From: Kibdelosporangium persicum
Lineage (GTDB): Bacteria > Actinomycetota > Actinomycetes > Mycobacteriales > Pseudonocardiaceae
Reading direction: 5' to 3'
Length of the DNA: 64,000 nucleotides
Assembly (NCBI RefSeq): GCF_013280595.1
Contig: NZ_JAAATY010000001.1
Span: 811,987-875,986 of the forward strand
The notes beneath the pieces are model-generated. The model had not been told where the DNA came from. It ran no database searches and saw only the letters and a list, made by a program, of their open reading frames with translations. Below, one piece after another: positions 17,516 to 26,375 of the stretch; within the stretch, counting starts at the first letter, position 1; each line of letters opens with the position of its first letter. The translations under genes and the position numbers were made by a program.

Positions 17516-18913
17516 TCAACCGGTGGCGACGTTGGCTTCGCCGACAGCCTTGACCACGGCCTGCTGGTAGGCCGCCGCGGCCTCGTCGGGACTCTTGCCC
17601 GCGACCACGTCCGCGGTCGCCTGCTGCAACGCGGCCGACACCGGCGTGTACTGCGCGAGACCCGGCCGGTACCGGGTGATCGGCAGGACCTCCTTGGACA
17701 CGTACGTCAGCATCGGGTCGCCCTTGAGCACCTCGTCGTTCACGTCGCTGCGCACAGTGATCTGGGGAGTGTCGGCCACGCGCGCCCTGGTGGCGTCGAA
17801 CGAGTTCATGAACTGCAGCAACTCCCACGCCTGCCGCGGGTACTTGGTGTTCGGGTTGACCATCCGGATCGACCCGCCGGACATGCTCACGAAGTCCTGG
17901 CCGCCGACGCCCGAACCGGGCCGCTGGGCCGGAATCCGGGCCCAGCCGACAGCGGAGTCGCGATCGGCCATCTTGGCGACGCCGTTGGCCGGGTTGAGCA
18001 CCGCGCGCCAGAAGTAGTCGCTCTCCAGCAGGATGCCGATCTTGTTGTCGGCGAACTGCGCGAAGGACTTGTCCCGGCCCTTGGCCTCCTGCTGCAGCAG
18101 CGGGTCACCGAGGCCGCCGGAGTAGATCGTCTGGTACAAGCCGAGAACGTCCTTCACGTTCTGCGTGGCGCCTTGCCACTTGCCGTTGTCGTAGACGGGT
18201 TTGCCGGTGCCGGCGAGTAACGGCAGCACACCCTGCATCGTCGTCGCCTCGGTCATCGCGGTGCCCGCGTTCAGCTGGATCGGCACGATGCCGGGAACGG
18301 CCTTGAGCTTCCGCGCGGCGTCGAGGATCTCGTCCCAGCTGCGCGGCTGCCAGTCGGCCGGCAGCCCGGCCTGCGCGAAGAGCTTCTTGTTGAAGTACAG
18401 GACGCGGCCGTCGGTGCCGACCGGAACACCGTAACGCCTGCCTTCGAAGTCACCGAGCGCCGCGACGGCGGGCGGGATCCTCGACCAGCCCTCCCACGCG
18501 TCCACTTTGTCCTGCCCGACCAGATCGGCCAGCGGCTTGGCCTGCCCGGCCTGGGCGAACTCACCCAGCCAGATGCCGTCGATCTCCTGGACGTCGGCGC
18601 CGCCGCCGGTCTTCAGGTCGAGCGCGACCTTGGTCTTGTAGTCCTTGTCGTCCGCGCCGTTGCCCTCGAACCGGACCGTGGCGTTGATCCCCTTGGCCTT
18701 CTGGGCCTCGACGAACTTCGGGATCACGTACTCGGTAGTCCACTTGGCCATGGCGGCGTTCTTGCCGCCCGCCAGCGCGTTGGACGAGATCGTGAGGGTG
18801 TACTCCCTGACGTCGGCGTTCTGACCGGTGTCGGTCCCGGCGGGTTTGCCGACGCATCCCGCGGCCGGCAACGTCAGCGCCACCAGCAAGGACATCAAGG
18901 ACCTTCGTCGCAT
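17516..18913 (-). CDS. Extracellular sugar-binding lipoprotein of ABC importer
   Basis: A 465-residue solute-binding protein of family 1. The lipoprotein signal peptide ends in the lipobox LPAAGC (Cys20), so the mature protein is lipid-anchored outside the membrane, where it captures sugar for the two permeases. The start has GGGAGG seven bases upstream. No regulator sits in the operon. The ligand is not deducible, though an oligosaccharide or plant sugar is typical of the family. The LacI-controlled catabolic operon about 12 kb away is a possible metabolic partner. Confidence 0.93.
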   Translation of the reverse strand: MRRRSLMSLLVALTLPAAGCVGKPAGTDTGQNADVREYTLTISSNALAGGKNAAMAKWTTEYVIPKFVEAQKAKGINATVRFEGNGADDKDYKTKVALDLKTGGGADVQEIDGIWLGEFAQAGQAKPLADLVGQDKVDAWEGWSRIPPAVAALGDFEGRRYGVPVGTDGRVLYFNKKLFAQAGLPADWQPRSWDEILDAARKLKAVPGIVPIQLNAGTAMTEATTMQGVLPLLAGTGKPVYDNGKWQGATQNVKDVLGLYQTIYSGGLGDPLLQQEAKGRDKSFAQFADNKIGILLESDYFWRAVLNPANGVAKMADRDSAVGWARIPAQRPGSGVGGQDFVSMSGGSIRMVNPNTKYPRQAWELLQFMNSFDATRARVADTPQITVRSDVNDEVLKGDPMLTYVSKEVLPITRYRPGLAQYTPVSAALQQATADVVAGKSPDEAAAAYQQAVVKAVGEANVATG

Positions 18914-18989
18914 CGTCGCGCCTCCCAGGTGGAAACTTCACCGGAACCACTGGCGGTTGGTGGCCGTATCCTCTGTCAGAAGGTGATCA

Positions 18990-20165
18990 ATGACAAGAGA
19001 GCGGAGCAGCCCGTTCGGGCGAGAGGGATACGGCGGTGCACGCACTGATCACTACGACGGGGTAGCGTTTCCAGCCGTGGTGACCCCCGATCCCGTGGAC
19101 ATGCGCCTGCTCAGCCTGATCGCCGAGATGGGCAGGGCCGCCGTGCACGAGGTCGCCGCCCGGATGGGGATGGACCCCAGGGAGGTGGCGTCCCGGCTTG
19201 TCGCACTCTCCGCCAACGGATTGCCGCTGGTCGTCGGAGTGGAATGCGACCCGAACGGGATACGGGCCGCGCTGGCGGCCGTCGCGCCACCGAGCTACCC
19301 GGTCCAGGGCACACCGTCCGGTGTCTATCCGCCGAACGCCTTCCCGCCTGGTGCGTATCCGCCACCGTCCGCTGGGCACGCCTATCCCATGGGGCCGCCG
19401 TCGGGCGCCAACGCTTACCAGCACCAGGCCACACCCTCTGGCCCCTACGCACATCCGGCGGGCACACCTTCCGGCGCCTACCCGCCCCCGGCGACTCCGT
19501 CAGGGCCGTATCCGGTGCACGGCACGCCCTCCGGCCGCTATCAGGGACCACCTCAACCGCCCAGCCACCCGATTCCCGCCCAGCCCGCGCCACCACCGGA
19601 CCCCGTGATGACCACGTGGGGGCCGCCGCAGACGTCCACATGGGCCCGCGGCGACCAGCCCGGCCAGGCCCAGGTCACGCACGCCGCACCGGTCGCCCAG
19701 GTGCAGGTGCAGCCCGCCCGGCCGGCGCCCCGTCAGCCGTCCGCCCGGACCGGCAAGGTCGGCGGGACGCTCGAAGCCGAAGGCCTGGAAGGCGAGTACC
19801 TGGCGATCCAGCTCGTCGAGGTCGTCGACCCGGCGGACTTCCTGTTCACCGCCGCCGGGTACCGATTGCAGGAAGGTGAACGTTCGGTCGTCGTGCACAC
19901 CGAGATGGTCAACCGGGGCACGCAGGCGTTCAACTCGCTGCCCGACCTGTACCTCGTGCTGATCGCGAAGGACGGCCAGACCGTGTCGAAGGCGCCGGTG
20001 TCGCTGTCGTCCCGGCCGCCGCACCGGATCGGTGTCGCGCCCGGTGAGACCGCCGGCGGGCACACGGTGTACGTGCTGCCCGAGAACCTCGAGATCAGCG
20101 CCGTCCGGTGGAGCGCCCGGCCGGACGACCTGTCCCGGGCGCTGACCTGGACCGTCGAGCCGTAG
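18990..20165 (+). CDS. HTH-like N-terminus, Pro-rich repeat linker and C-terminal beta domain
   Basis: A 391-residue protein in three parts. Residues 35-75 (VDMRLLSLIAEMGRAAVHEV, REVASRLVALSANGLPLVVG) resemble an AsnC-type winged helix. Residues 100-220 are a Pro/Tyr/Gly-rich linker with repeated (G/A)TPSGxY units. The last 140 residues form a beta-rich domain, possibly DUF4352-like. The ATG at 18990 has AAGGTGATCA in front; GTG codons at 19077 and 19080 are alternatives that place the HTH at the N-terminus. It diverges from the ABC operon across 76 nt. There is no signal peptide. The function is unknown. Confidence 0.65.
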   Translation: MTRERSSPFGREGYGGARTDHYDGVAFPAVVTPDPVDMRLLSLIAEMGRAAVHEVAARMGMDPREVASRLVALSANGLPLVVGVECDPNGIRAALAAVAPPSYPVQGTPSGVYPPNAFPPGAYPPPSAGHAYPMGPPSGANAYQHQATPSGPYAHPAGTPSGAYPPPATPSGPYPVHGTPSGRYQGPPQPPSHPIPAQPAPPPDPVMTTWGPPQTSTWARGDQPGQAQVTHAAPVAQVQVQPARPAPRQPSARTGKVGGTLEAEGLEGEYLAIQLVEVVDPADFLFTAAGYRLQEGERSVVVHTEMVNRGTQAFNSLPDLYLVLIAKDGQTVSKAPVSLSSRPPHRIGVAPGETAGGHTVYVLPENLEISAVRWSARPDDLSRALTWTVEP

Positions 20166-20175
20166 ACCGCGCTGG

Positions 20176-21105
20176 TCAGGACTCGGCGCGCAGCCCTTCG
20201 AGGGCGACGGCCAGGTCCTCGGGGTACTCGCTGGTGAACTCCACCCACCGGCCGTCCGCCGGATGCTCGAACCCGAGGGACCAGGCGTGCAGCCACTGCC
20301 GGGTCACCCCCAGGCGCTTGGCCAGCACCGGATCGGCGCCGTAGGTCAGATCACCGACGCACGGGTGACGCAGCGCCGAGAAGTGCACCCTGATCTGGTG
20401 CGTCCGGCCGGTCTCCAGCTTGACCTCGACCAGCGAGGCCGCCCGGAACGCCTCCAGCACGGTGTAGTGCGTGACGCTCGGCTTGCCCAACGCGACCACG
20501 GCGAACTTGTAGTCGTGCTTGGGGTGCCGGTCGATCGGCGCGTCGATGGTGCCCGTCGACGGGTCCGGGTGCCCCTGGACGACAGCGTGGTAGATCTTGT
20601 CGACGGTGCGTTCCTTGAACGCCCGCTTGAGCACCGTGTACGCGTACTCGCTCTTGGCGACGACCATCACGCCGGTGGTCCCGACGTCGAGCCGATGCAC
20701 CACACCCTGCCGCTCTGCCGCGCCCGACGTGGAGACCCGCACGCCCGCCGCGGCGAGCCCGCCGATGACCGTCGGACCGGTCCAGCCCGGACTCGGGTGG
20801 GCGGCCACGCCGACAGGCTTGTCGACCACCACGATGTCGTCGTCCTCGAAGATGATCCGCAGGCCCTCCACGGGTACCGGGATCATCTCCACCGGGCGTT
20901 CCGGCGCGGGCAACGTCACCTCGAGCCAGGTGCCCGCCACAAGCCGGTCGGACTTGCCCGCCGGCCGCCCGTCGATGACGACGTCACCCGCCTCCGCGAT
21001 CGCCGCGACAGCGGTCCTCGACAGGCCCAGCAACTTGGACAGCCCGGCGTCCACCCGCATGCCGTCGAGGCCGTCGGGGACGGGCAGGGTTCGCAGGTCA
21101 CTCAC
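20176..21105 (-). CDS. RluA/RluD-family 23S rRNA pseudouridine synthase
   Basis: A 309-residue RNA pseudouridine synthase with an N-terminal S4 RNA-binding domain ([20 protein letters not shown]) and the RluA catalytic domain. The catalytic Asp is in [15 protein letters not shown], and GRTHQIRVH is the later conserved motif. Its start overlaps the lspA stop by 8 nt. In actinobacteria lspA and a RluD-type gene are commonly adjacent. The precise uridine targets cannot be read from the sequence. Confidence 0.92.
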   Translation of the reverse strand: MSDLRTLPVPDGLDGMRVDAGLSKLLGLSRTAVAAIAEAGDVVIDGRPAGKSDRLVAGTWLEVTLPAPERPVEMIPVPVEGLRIIFEDDDIVVVDKPVGVAAHPSPGWTGPTVIGGLAAAGVRVSTSGAAERQGVVHRLDVGTTGVMVVAKSEYAYTVLKRAFKERTVDKIYHAVVQGHPDPSTGTIDAPIDRHPKHDYKFAVVALGKPSVTHYTVLEAFRAASLVEVKLETGRTHQIRVHFSALRHPCVGDLTYGADPVLAKRLGVTRQWLHAWSLGFEHPADGRWVEFTSEYPEDLAVALEGLRAES

Positions 21106-21673
21106 TGGACGCGGCCTCCGGCTTCTTGTCGCGGGAACGGCGGCCGTCGTACTCGTGGCCGAGCAGCGACAGCACCACGATCAGGATTCCGCCGACCACG
21201 ATGCTGGCATCCGCCACGTTGAACACCGGCCAGTACCGGCCGTCCGGGCCGAACAGCGACAGGAAGTCGACCACATGCCCGCGCAGCGGGCCCGGCGCCC
21301 GGAAGAACCGGTCCATCAGGTTGCCCAGCGCGCCGGCCAGCACCAGCCCGAGCCCGATGGCCCAGCCACCGGACCGCAGCTTGGGCAGCACCCAGATGAT
21401 CGCGACCACCACGCCGATGGCGACAAGGGCGAGCACCCACGTCATCCCGGTCGCGATGGAGAACGCGGCACCCGGATTGCGGACAATCTGCAGGTAGACC
21501 AGGCCGCCGAGGACCCGGACCGGTTCCCTGCCCTCCAGGTTCGCCAGCGCCACGATCTTGGTCACCAGGTCGACCGCGAAGAACACGACGGCCGTGCCCA
21601 ACAGGATCGCCGCCTTGCGCGGGGGCCTGGTCTCCTCCGGGTTGCTCTCGGTACTCACCAGTTCATTCTCCAC
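21098..21673 (-). CDS. lspA: Lipoprotein signal peptidase
   Basis: Signal peptidase II, an aspartic membrane protease that removes lipoprotein signal peptides after lipid attachment. The 191-residue protein has four transmembrane segments. The catalytic aspartates lie in GNLMDRF and FNVADASIV, both intact. The N-terminus adds a short charged cytoplasmic tail. It overlaps the pseudouridine synthase gene by 8 nt. Confidence 0.94.
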   Translation of the reverse strand: MENELVSTESNPEETRPPRKAAILLGTAVVFFAVDLVTKIVALANLEGREPVRVLGGLVYLQIVRNPGAAFSIATGMTWVLALVAIGVVVAIIWVLPKLRSGGWAIGLGLVLAGALGNLMDRFFRAPGPLRGHVVDFLSLFGPDGRYWPVFNVADASIVVGGILIVVLSLLGHEYDGRRSRDKKPEAASSE

Positions 21674-21698
21674 GCATCACCTGGCCGTGCCCGCCACT

Positions 21699-21724
21699 AC
21701 CCGGCCCTAACGGTCCGGCCGGGT
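21699..21724 (-). terminator. Weak GC-rich hairpin after the VOC gene
   Basis: ACCCGGCC (21699-21706) and GGCCGGGT (21717-21724) form an 8-bp stem with a 10-nt loop between the VOC-family stop codon and lspA. No T-tract follows. It could end the AraC-VOC transcript. Confidence 0.35.
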
Positions 21725-22152
21725 CACGCGCCGGCGTACGTACCGAACGTCCAGACGTTGCCCTCGGGGTCGGCGATGGCCACGCTGCGCGAACCGTAGT
21801 CGGTGTCCTGTGGCTCGGTGACGACCTTTCCACCGGCCTCGACGACCCGCTTGTGGACGGCGTCCACGTCCTTCGTGACGACGTAGACCCACTGGGTTCC
21901 GGGTACCGGCTGCGGGTAGTCGGGGTGGGTCCCGCCGGAGCCGTACATGATGCCGCCGCCTTCAGGCCATTTCACCTCCGCGTGCACGATTCGGGTCTTG
22001 TCGTTCTCGTCGCGGACGGTCAGTGCCTCGGTGAAGCCGAGCACCTCGGTCAGGAAGACCCGAGCGGCCTCCGCGTCGTTGTAGCTCAAACAGGCCCAGA
22101 CGCCTGGGGTGTTCTCAGTGGTGTTGTTTTCAGCGGTGTTGTTCTCAGTCAT
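21724..22152 (-). CDS. VOC (glyoxalase/bleomycin-resistance) family protein
   Basis: A 142-residue vicinal-oxygen-chelate protein with the paired beta-alpha-beta layout: an N-terminal ACLSYNDAEAARVFLTEVLGF half and a C-terminal VAIADPEGNVWTFGTY end. The ATG at 22152 starts an Asn/Thr-rich leader. Its start lies 8 nt inside the end of the AraC-type gene. Such AraC-VOC pairs are common in actinomycetes and often concern detoxification or small-molecule binding. The substrate is unknown. Confidence 0.88.
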   Translation of the reverse strand: MTENNTAENNTTENTPGVWACLSYNDAEAARVFLTEVLGFTEALTVRDENDKTRIVHAEVKWPEGGGIMYGSGGTHPDYPQPVPGTQWVYVVTKDVDAVHKRVVEAGGKVVTEPQDTDYGSRSVAIADPEGNVWTFGTYAGA

Positions 22153-22981
22153 GGGGCGACTGTGCCGAGTCCTCGTCACTCAAGTCTTGGAGAAACGGGA
22201 GCTCCTCACGCACCCACGTCGCCGGCGTGCAACCGGCGAACGAACGCCATTCGTTGGTCATGTGCGCCTGGTCGTAGTAGCCGGCCGTGATGGCGGCTTC
22301 AGCCAGGGGCTGACCTGCCCGGATGAGCGACGCGCCGCGTTCGAACCGGATCAGCCGGGACACCTGTTTCGGTCCGAGTCCCACCTCCCGCGCGAATCGT
22401 GACGTGAAGTGCCGCCTGCTCCAGCCGACCTCGTCGGCCAGATCGTTGACCTGCTGCGCGCCTCGGCCGGTGACCATCCGCCGCCACGCCCACTGCACCT
22501 CGGCCACCAGGGTGACCGGCCGCAGCGCCCCAGCGAACTCGGCGTCCAGCAGCGCGAACCGCTCGGCCCACGTCGGTTGCGCGGCCAGCCGGTCCGGCAA
22601 CGACGCCGCCCATCTCACCGGCAGCTCGGCCACGTCGATCACGTCCGAGGTCAGCTCGGTCGCCGGAACCCCCAGCAGGGCCCGCAGACCGACCGGGTTC
22701 AGCTCGATGTGCAGCCCCTGCTGGAACCGGTCCTGTTCGATCAGCGTGGGTTCGAGGTGCAGTCCACCGACCACCGCCTGCCCCGCGCGCCCGCCACCCG
22801 GCCCGCCCACCATCCGGATCGGCTCAGCCAAGCTGATGATCAGCGTGACCGTGCCGGACGGCAGCCCCCGGTGCACCGCCAACCCGACGTCATGCTGCGT
22901 GTACCCGATATAGCGCCGGACAAGGTGGCGCAGCGCGGGGTGCGGTGCCCGCGTCGCGAAGTCCACATCCGACTCAGCCAT
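22145..22981 (-). CDS. AraC-family transcriptional regulator
   Basis: A 278-residue regulator. The N-terminal half looks like the DUF6597-type domain common in actinomycete AraC proteins (HPALRHLVRRYIGY). The C-terminal AraC helix-turn-helix pair is clear (VNDLADEVGWSRRHFTSRFA, then AEAAITAGYYDQAHMTNEWR). It overlaps the VOC gene by 8 nt and probably controls it. The effector is not identifiable. Confidence 0.9.
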   Translation of the reverse strand: MAESDVDFATRAPHPALRHLVRRYIGYTQHDVGLAVHRGLPSGTVTLIISLAEPIRMVGGPGGGRAGQAVVGGLHLEPTLIEQDRFQQGLHIELNPVGLRALLGVPATELTSDVIDVAELPVRWAASLPDRLAAQPTWAERFALLDAEFAGALRPVTLVAEVQWAWRRMVTGRGAQQVNDLADEVGWSRRHFTSRFAREVGLGPKQVSRLIRFERGASLIRAGQPLAEAAITAGYYDQAHMTNEWRSFAGCTPATWVREELPFLQDLSDEDSAQSPHD

Positions 22982-23001
22982 CGGGTTCAGCGTAAGCCAG
23001 T

Positions 23002-23682
23002 TCAGTCGCGGTGTAAGACCCCCGCGGCCGACACCAGGCCCGTCTCGTACGCGACGATCACAAGCTGGGCCCGGTCACGCGCCTCGAACTTGCCGAGCAG
23101 GTGACTGACGTGGGTTTTCACGGTGCCGAGGCTGACATGCAGCCGTTCGGCGATCTCCGCATTCGAATGCCCTTTGGCGATCAGGGTCAACACCTCCGTC
23201 TCCCGTTCAGTGATCTTGGCCAGTTCCTCGGCGGCCCGCCGCGGCACGGGCCGCCCGGCGAACTCGGAGATCAACCGCTTGGTCACCTTGGGCGCGAGCA
23301 ACGCGTCCCCGGCCGAGACAGTCCGAACCGCCGCCAGCAGGTCCCCCGGCCGCGCGTCCTTGAGCAGAAACCCACTCGCCCCGGCCCGAAGCGCGGCATA
23401 GACATAAGCGTCCAGATCGAACATAGTCAGGATCAAGACCCGTGTCTCCGGCCGCGCGGCACAGATCAAGCGAGTGGCTTCGATCCCGTCCATCTCCGGC
23501 ATCCGGACATCCATCAACACGACATCCGGCCGCTCCCGCGCGACAACGTCAACCGCCTCCCGCCCAGTCCCCGCCTCCCCCACAACGGTGAACTCAGGAT
23601 CAGAATCGATCAGCGCCCGGAAAGTACCGCGCAGCAACGTCTGGTCGTCAGCGATGACAACCCGAACCATGTCCGTCTTCAC
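23002..23682 (-). CDS. NarL/FixJ-type response regulator
   Basis: A 226-residue two-component regulator. The receiver domain has the acidic pair ADD (11-13) and phospho-acceptor Asp58 (VLMDVRMP). The C-terminal LuxR-type helix-turn-helix is complete (ITERETEVLTLIAKGHSNAE onward to VKTHVSHLL). The GTG at 23682 has GAGG seven bases upstream; an ATG at 23670 is an alternative. The partner kinase lies upstream on the same strand but 523 nt away rather than adjacent. The likely target is the divergent ABC exporter. Confidence 0.92.
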   Translation of the reverse strand: MKTDMVRVVIADDQTLLRGTFRALIDSDPEFTVVGEAGTGREAVDVVARERPDVVLMDVRMPEMDGIEATRLICAARPETRVLILTMFDLDAYVYAALRAGASGFLLKDARPGDLLAAVRTVSAGDALLAPKVTKRLISEFAGRPVPRRAAEELAKITERETEVLTLIAKGHSNAEIAERLHVSLGTVKTHVSHLLGKFEARDRAQLVIVAYETGLVSAAGVLHRD

Positions 23683-24205
23683 ACATCAACCTCATAACCG
23701 CCCTAGCCATCCTGCGTTCCCACCGCCACTCTGCCATCATTCTTGTCCCGTCCGCCTGACCGCCGCACAGGGTTTACTGGCCTCTCGAGCCCGTTCGCCC
23801 TCCCTGGCCCCGTCCCGTCCTCCATCACCATGCAAGCCAGGATGTCCATATAGGACGTCCTGATCACGTTGGGGTCGCGGCCTGGCGCACGTCGTCGCCA
23901 CTCGGAGCTGTTTGATGACAGGGTGTCCTCACACCGGCCAAGGCTGCCCCGGCGACTGGTGCGCGTGAACACCACCGAAGGTGGGATCACGCCTGTAAGC
24001 GGCCGTTGACCGTTCCTGCATGAGCTCAGCGGGAACCTTGGTGGTGCTGGACTGCGCGGGAACACTACCGGCCGCGGGCGGTTGCGCCTGTAAGGCGGTG
24101 GGTGGCCGCTCCTGCGTGGACCAACTGGGGGCCTTGATGGTGGTGCCGGGCTGGGGTGGGCGGACCGGTCGGCGTGGGCGGGGAGGGAGTGAGTGGGTGT
24201 GGTGT
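23683..24205. other. Repeat-bearing spacer between response regulator and kinase genes
   Basis: These 523 bases separate the two genes of one two-component system. The central part consists of a 95-bp tandem repeat. Open frames here are Pro/Arg-rich and follow the repeat, with no ribosome binding site or known motif, so no gene is called. A regulator promoter probably lies close to 23690-23720, but no clear box was found. Confidence 0.5.
23961..24150. repeat. Two diverged tandem copies of a 95-bp intergenic unit
   Basis: Unit 1 begins GCGCGTGAACACC at 23961 and unit 2 GCGCGGGAACACT at 24056. Each contains GCCTGTAAG (23991 and 24086, exactly 95 nt apart), a GCTCCTGC/GTTCCTGC block and a CTTGgTGGTG...GGGCT block. 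The copies share roughly two thirds to three quarters of positions by eye. They lie between the kinase and regulator genes. Confidence 0.7.
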
Positions 24206-25354
24206 TCATGGTGTTTCTCCGTAAGGAAGGGTTGCGTACACGCGGAATCCGCCTTGCGGGCGTGGGCCTGCTTCGAAGGTTCCGTCGTACATCGTTACGC
24301 GCTCTCTGATGCCGATCAGGCCGTGGCCGGGTTGACGGGCGGGGATGTTGCCGCCTGAGCCGTCGTCGATCACTTCGATTCGGACCTCTCTTTCCTTGTT
24401 CTCCACGATGATTCGGCACGCTGCCGGTGCCGCGTGCTTCACCACGTTGGTCAGTGCCTCCTGGACGATCCGGTAGACCGAGAGACCGATACCTTCAGAT
24501 AATCGTTCCAGGCCATGGGTTTTCATGGTGACCCGGACGCCGGCCAGCGCCGCCCGGTCCGCCAGTTCGGCCAGACCGCCCGGCTGGGGCGCCGGGGCGA
24601 ACTCGACCTGCGAGCCGCCGGTTCGGAGTACTCCGAGCATGTGCCGCATCTCCGTCAACGCGTCACGTCCTGTCGTTTCGATGACGTGCAAGGCTTCCCT
24701 GGCCTGCCTGGGCTGGACGTCGACCAAGTGGTTCGTCACCCCGGCCTTCACCACGATCAGGCCCATGCTGTGCGCGACCACGTCATGAAGCTCCCGGGCG
24801 ATGCGCAGACGCTCTTCCGTGACCGCACGATCGGTCGACCGCGCAAGGTATGCACGGCGGTCACGGATCGCCCGGCCGACTGTCCAGGTCACGCCCAGAA
24901 TCGCCGCGCCGATCAGCAGTTGGCCTGCCGTCGACCATCGCGTGCTGATCGGACTGATCAGCACGACCATGAACAATCCGAGGCTGCTGAGTAAGCCGAG
25001 CGTCAACGTCGGTTCCCAGCGGGGTCGCCGTTCTGTCAGAGCCAAGATGTACACAGTGGCCGCCGGGGCGACGAAGAACGTGTCGAGCAGGTCGAGCGTC
25101 AGACACAGTGTCGACAGCGCGAGGACGGTTCCGAACACCGGCCGCGGCCAGCGACGGCGGACCGCGATCGGCAGCGTGCTACCGGCCACGAGAACAGCGG
25201 CCAGCCACTCCGGCACTGCTTGCGCGGCGTCGCGCAGCACGACCGGGATGAGCGCCAGCAGCGTGTACACGAATGCGAAAGCGCTGTCGCACACGTACTG
25301 TTGCTCTCTGGTCAGCCCGCCGATCAGGAACGGTCGGGATGCTGTTTCGTCCAC
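24206..25354 (-). CDS. Sensor histidine kinase (HisKA_3 type)
   Basis: A 382-residue NarL-type kinase. Four or five hydrophobic segments fill residues 25-160 with only short extracytoplasmic loops, suggesting an intramembrane sensor. The phospho-accepting His190 is in RELHDVVAHS, and the ATPase domain has DDGSGGNIP and GHGLIGIRER. The GTG at 25354 was chosen because upstream frame reads non-membrane sequence into the divergent promoter; the GGAGG there is unusually close to the start, so the exact start is uncertain. It probably phosphorylates the downstream response regulator. Confidence 0.88.
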   Translation of the reverse strand: MDETASRPFLIGGLTREQQYVCDSAFAFVYTLLALIPVVLRDAAQAVPEWLAAVLVAGSTLPIAVRRRWPRPVFGTVLALSTLCLTLDLLDTFFVAPAATVYILALTERRPRWEPTLTLGLLSSLGLFMVVLISPISTRWSTAGQLLIGAAILGVTWTVGRAIRDRRAYLARSTDRAVTEERLRIARELHDVVAHSMGLIVVKAGVTNHLVDVQPRQAREALHVIETTGRDALTEMRHMLGVLRTGGSQVEFAPAPQPGGLAELADRAALAGVRVTMKTHGLERLSEGIGLSVYRIVQEALTNVVKHAAPAACRIIVENKEREVRIEVIDDGSGGNIPARQPGHGLIGIRERVTMYDGTFEAGPRPQGGFRVYATLPYGETP

Positions 25355-25390
25355 GCCTCCGACGCTAGCGCGGGGGTCCGACAGTCCGCC

Positions 25391-25431
25391 TCTGTCTGGA
25401 GATAGAGATCGCGGTTCTATCTCCAGACAGA
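25391..25431. promoter_or_regulatory. 16-bp perfect inverted repeat between kinase and ABC exporter genes
   Basis: TCTGTCTGGAGATAGA (25391-25406) and its exact complement (25416-25431) flank 9 nt. The repeat sits in the 112-bp divergent region between the histidine kinase and ABC ATPase starts. The size and symmetry fit a binding site for a dimeric regulator, most simply the LuxR-type response regulator encoded nearby. It could also fold in RNA from the exporter transcript. Confidence 0.65.
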
Positions 25432-25466
25432 TGCGCCGACCGGGCCGGGTACGGCAGCGTGGAACC

Positions 25467-26375
25467 GTGATCGAAACAACGCACCTCACCAAACGCTACG
25501 GGTCCACCACCGCGGTGGAAAGCCTTTCCGTACAAGTCAATCCCGGGTGTGTCACCGGCTTCCTCGGCCCAAACGGCGCCGGGAAGTCGACCACCATGAG
25601 AATGGTGCTGTGCCTGGCCGCACCGACTTCGGGCGAGGCGTTGGTCCAGGGCCGCCGGTACGACCAGTTGCGCTTTCCCATGCACGAGGTCGGTGCCCTG
25701 CTCGACGCCAACGCGGTCCATGGTGGACGAACAGCGGTCGACCACCTCCGTTGCCTGGCACGAACAAACGGCATCGGCGACACCCGCGTGGTGTCCGTCA
25801 TGGAACAGGTCGGCCTCGCCGGCGTGGCCAAGCGCCGGATAGGCGGCTTCTCACTGGGAATGAGGCAGCGGCTCGGCATCGCCGCGGCCCTGCTGGGCGA
25901 TCCCGGCGTGCTGATGTTCGACGAACCGGTCAACGGGCTGGATCCGGACGGAGTCCGCTGGATCCGTGAGCTGACCCGGTCGTTGGCCGCCGAGGGCCGC
26001 ACTGTCCTCGTTTCCAGCCACTTGATGAGTGAGATGGAGCAGACGGCGGACCGGCTGCTGATCATCGGCCGTGGCCGGTTGATCAGCGACACCACAGTCC
26101 GCGACCTGCTCAGACAGTTCGGCCGGGGCGTGCTGGTGCGCTCCCCACGGCAGGCCGAGCTCGCCACGGTGCTCACGGCGGCAGGCGGCGAGGTCGACAG
26201 CGATCCGGGTGGCGGTTTGTCCGTGAAAGGCCTGGACGTCGCCGAGATCGGCGATGCGGCAGCAGCACATGGCATCGCTGTGCACGAGGTGACTCCGCGC
26301 AGCGCGTCCTTGGAGGAGGCATACATGGCGTTGACCGCCGACAGTGTTGACTACCGGGCGGGGGCTCAGCGATGA
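25467..26375 (+). CDS. ABC exporter ATP-binding protein
   Basis: A 302-residue ATPase of the DrrA/BcrA-like drug and antibiotic export family. It has Walker A GPNGAGKST (34-42), signature FSLGMRQR (128-135) and Walker B VLMFDEP (148-154), followed by a C-terminal domain ending SLEEAYMALT, typical of this group. The GTG at 25467 is preceded by a GGAA stretch. Its stop overlaps the permease ATG by 4 nt. Divergent two-component genes across an inverted repeat suggest induced expression in response to an envelope stress or antibiotic. Confidence 0.92.
   Translation: MIETTHLTKRYGSTTAVESLSVQVNPGCVTGFLGPNGAGKSTTMRMVLCLAAPTSGEALVQGRRYDQLRFPMHEVGALLDANAVHGGRTAVDHLRCLARTNGIGDTRVVSVMEQVGLAGVAKRRIGGFSLGMRQRLGIAAALLGDPGVLMFDEPVNGLDPDGVRWIRELTRSLAAEGRTVLVSSHLMSEMEQTADRLLIIGRGRLISDTTVRDLLRQFGRGVLVRSPRQAELATVLTAAGGEVDSDPGGGLSVKGLDVAEIGDAAAAHGIAVHEVTPRSASLEEAYMALTADSVDYRAGAQR

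Noticed and set aside
23703-24419. A Pro/Arg-rich minus-strand frame through the 95-bp repeats.
   Set aside because: It overlaps the kinase 3' end, simply translates the repeat, and lacks a ribosome binding site and any known domain.
24515-25466. A long plus-strand N-terminal extension of the ABC ATPase into the kinase gene.
   Set aside because: The ATPase's conserved domain begins right after the GTG at 25467; upstream sequence is antisense to the kinase and crosses the divergent inverted repeat.
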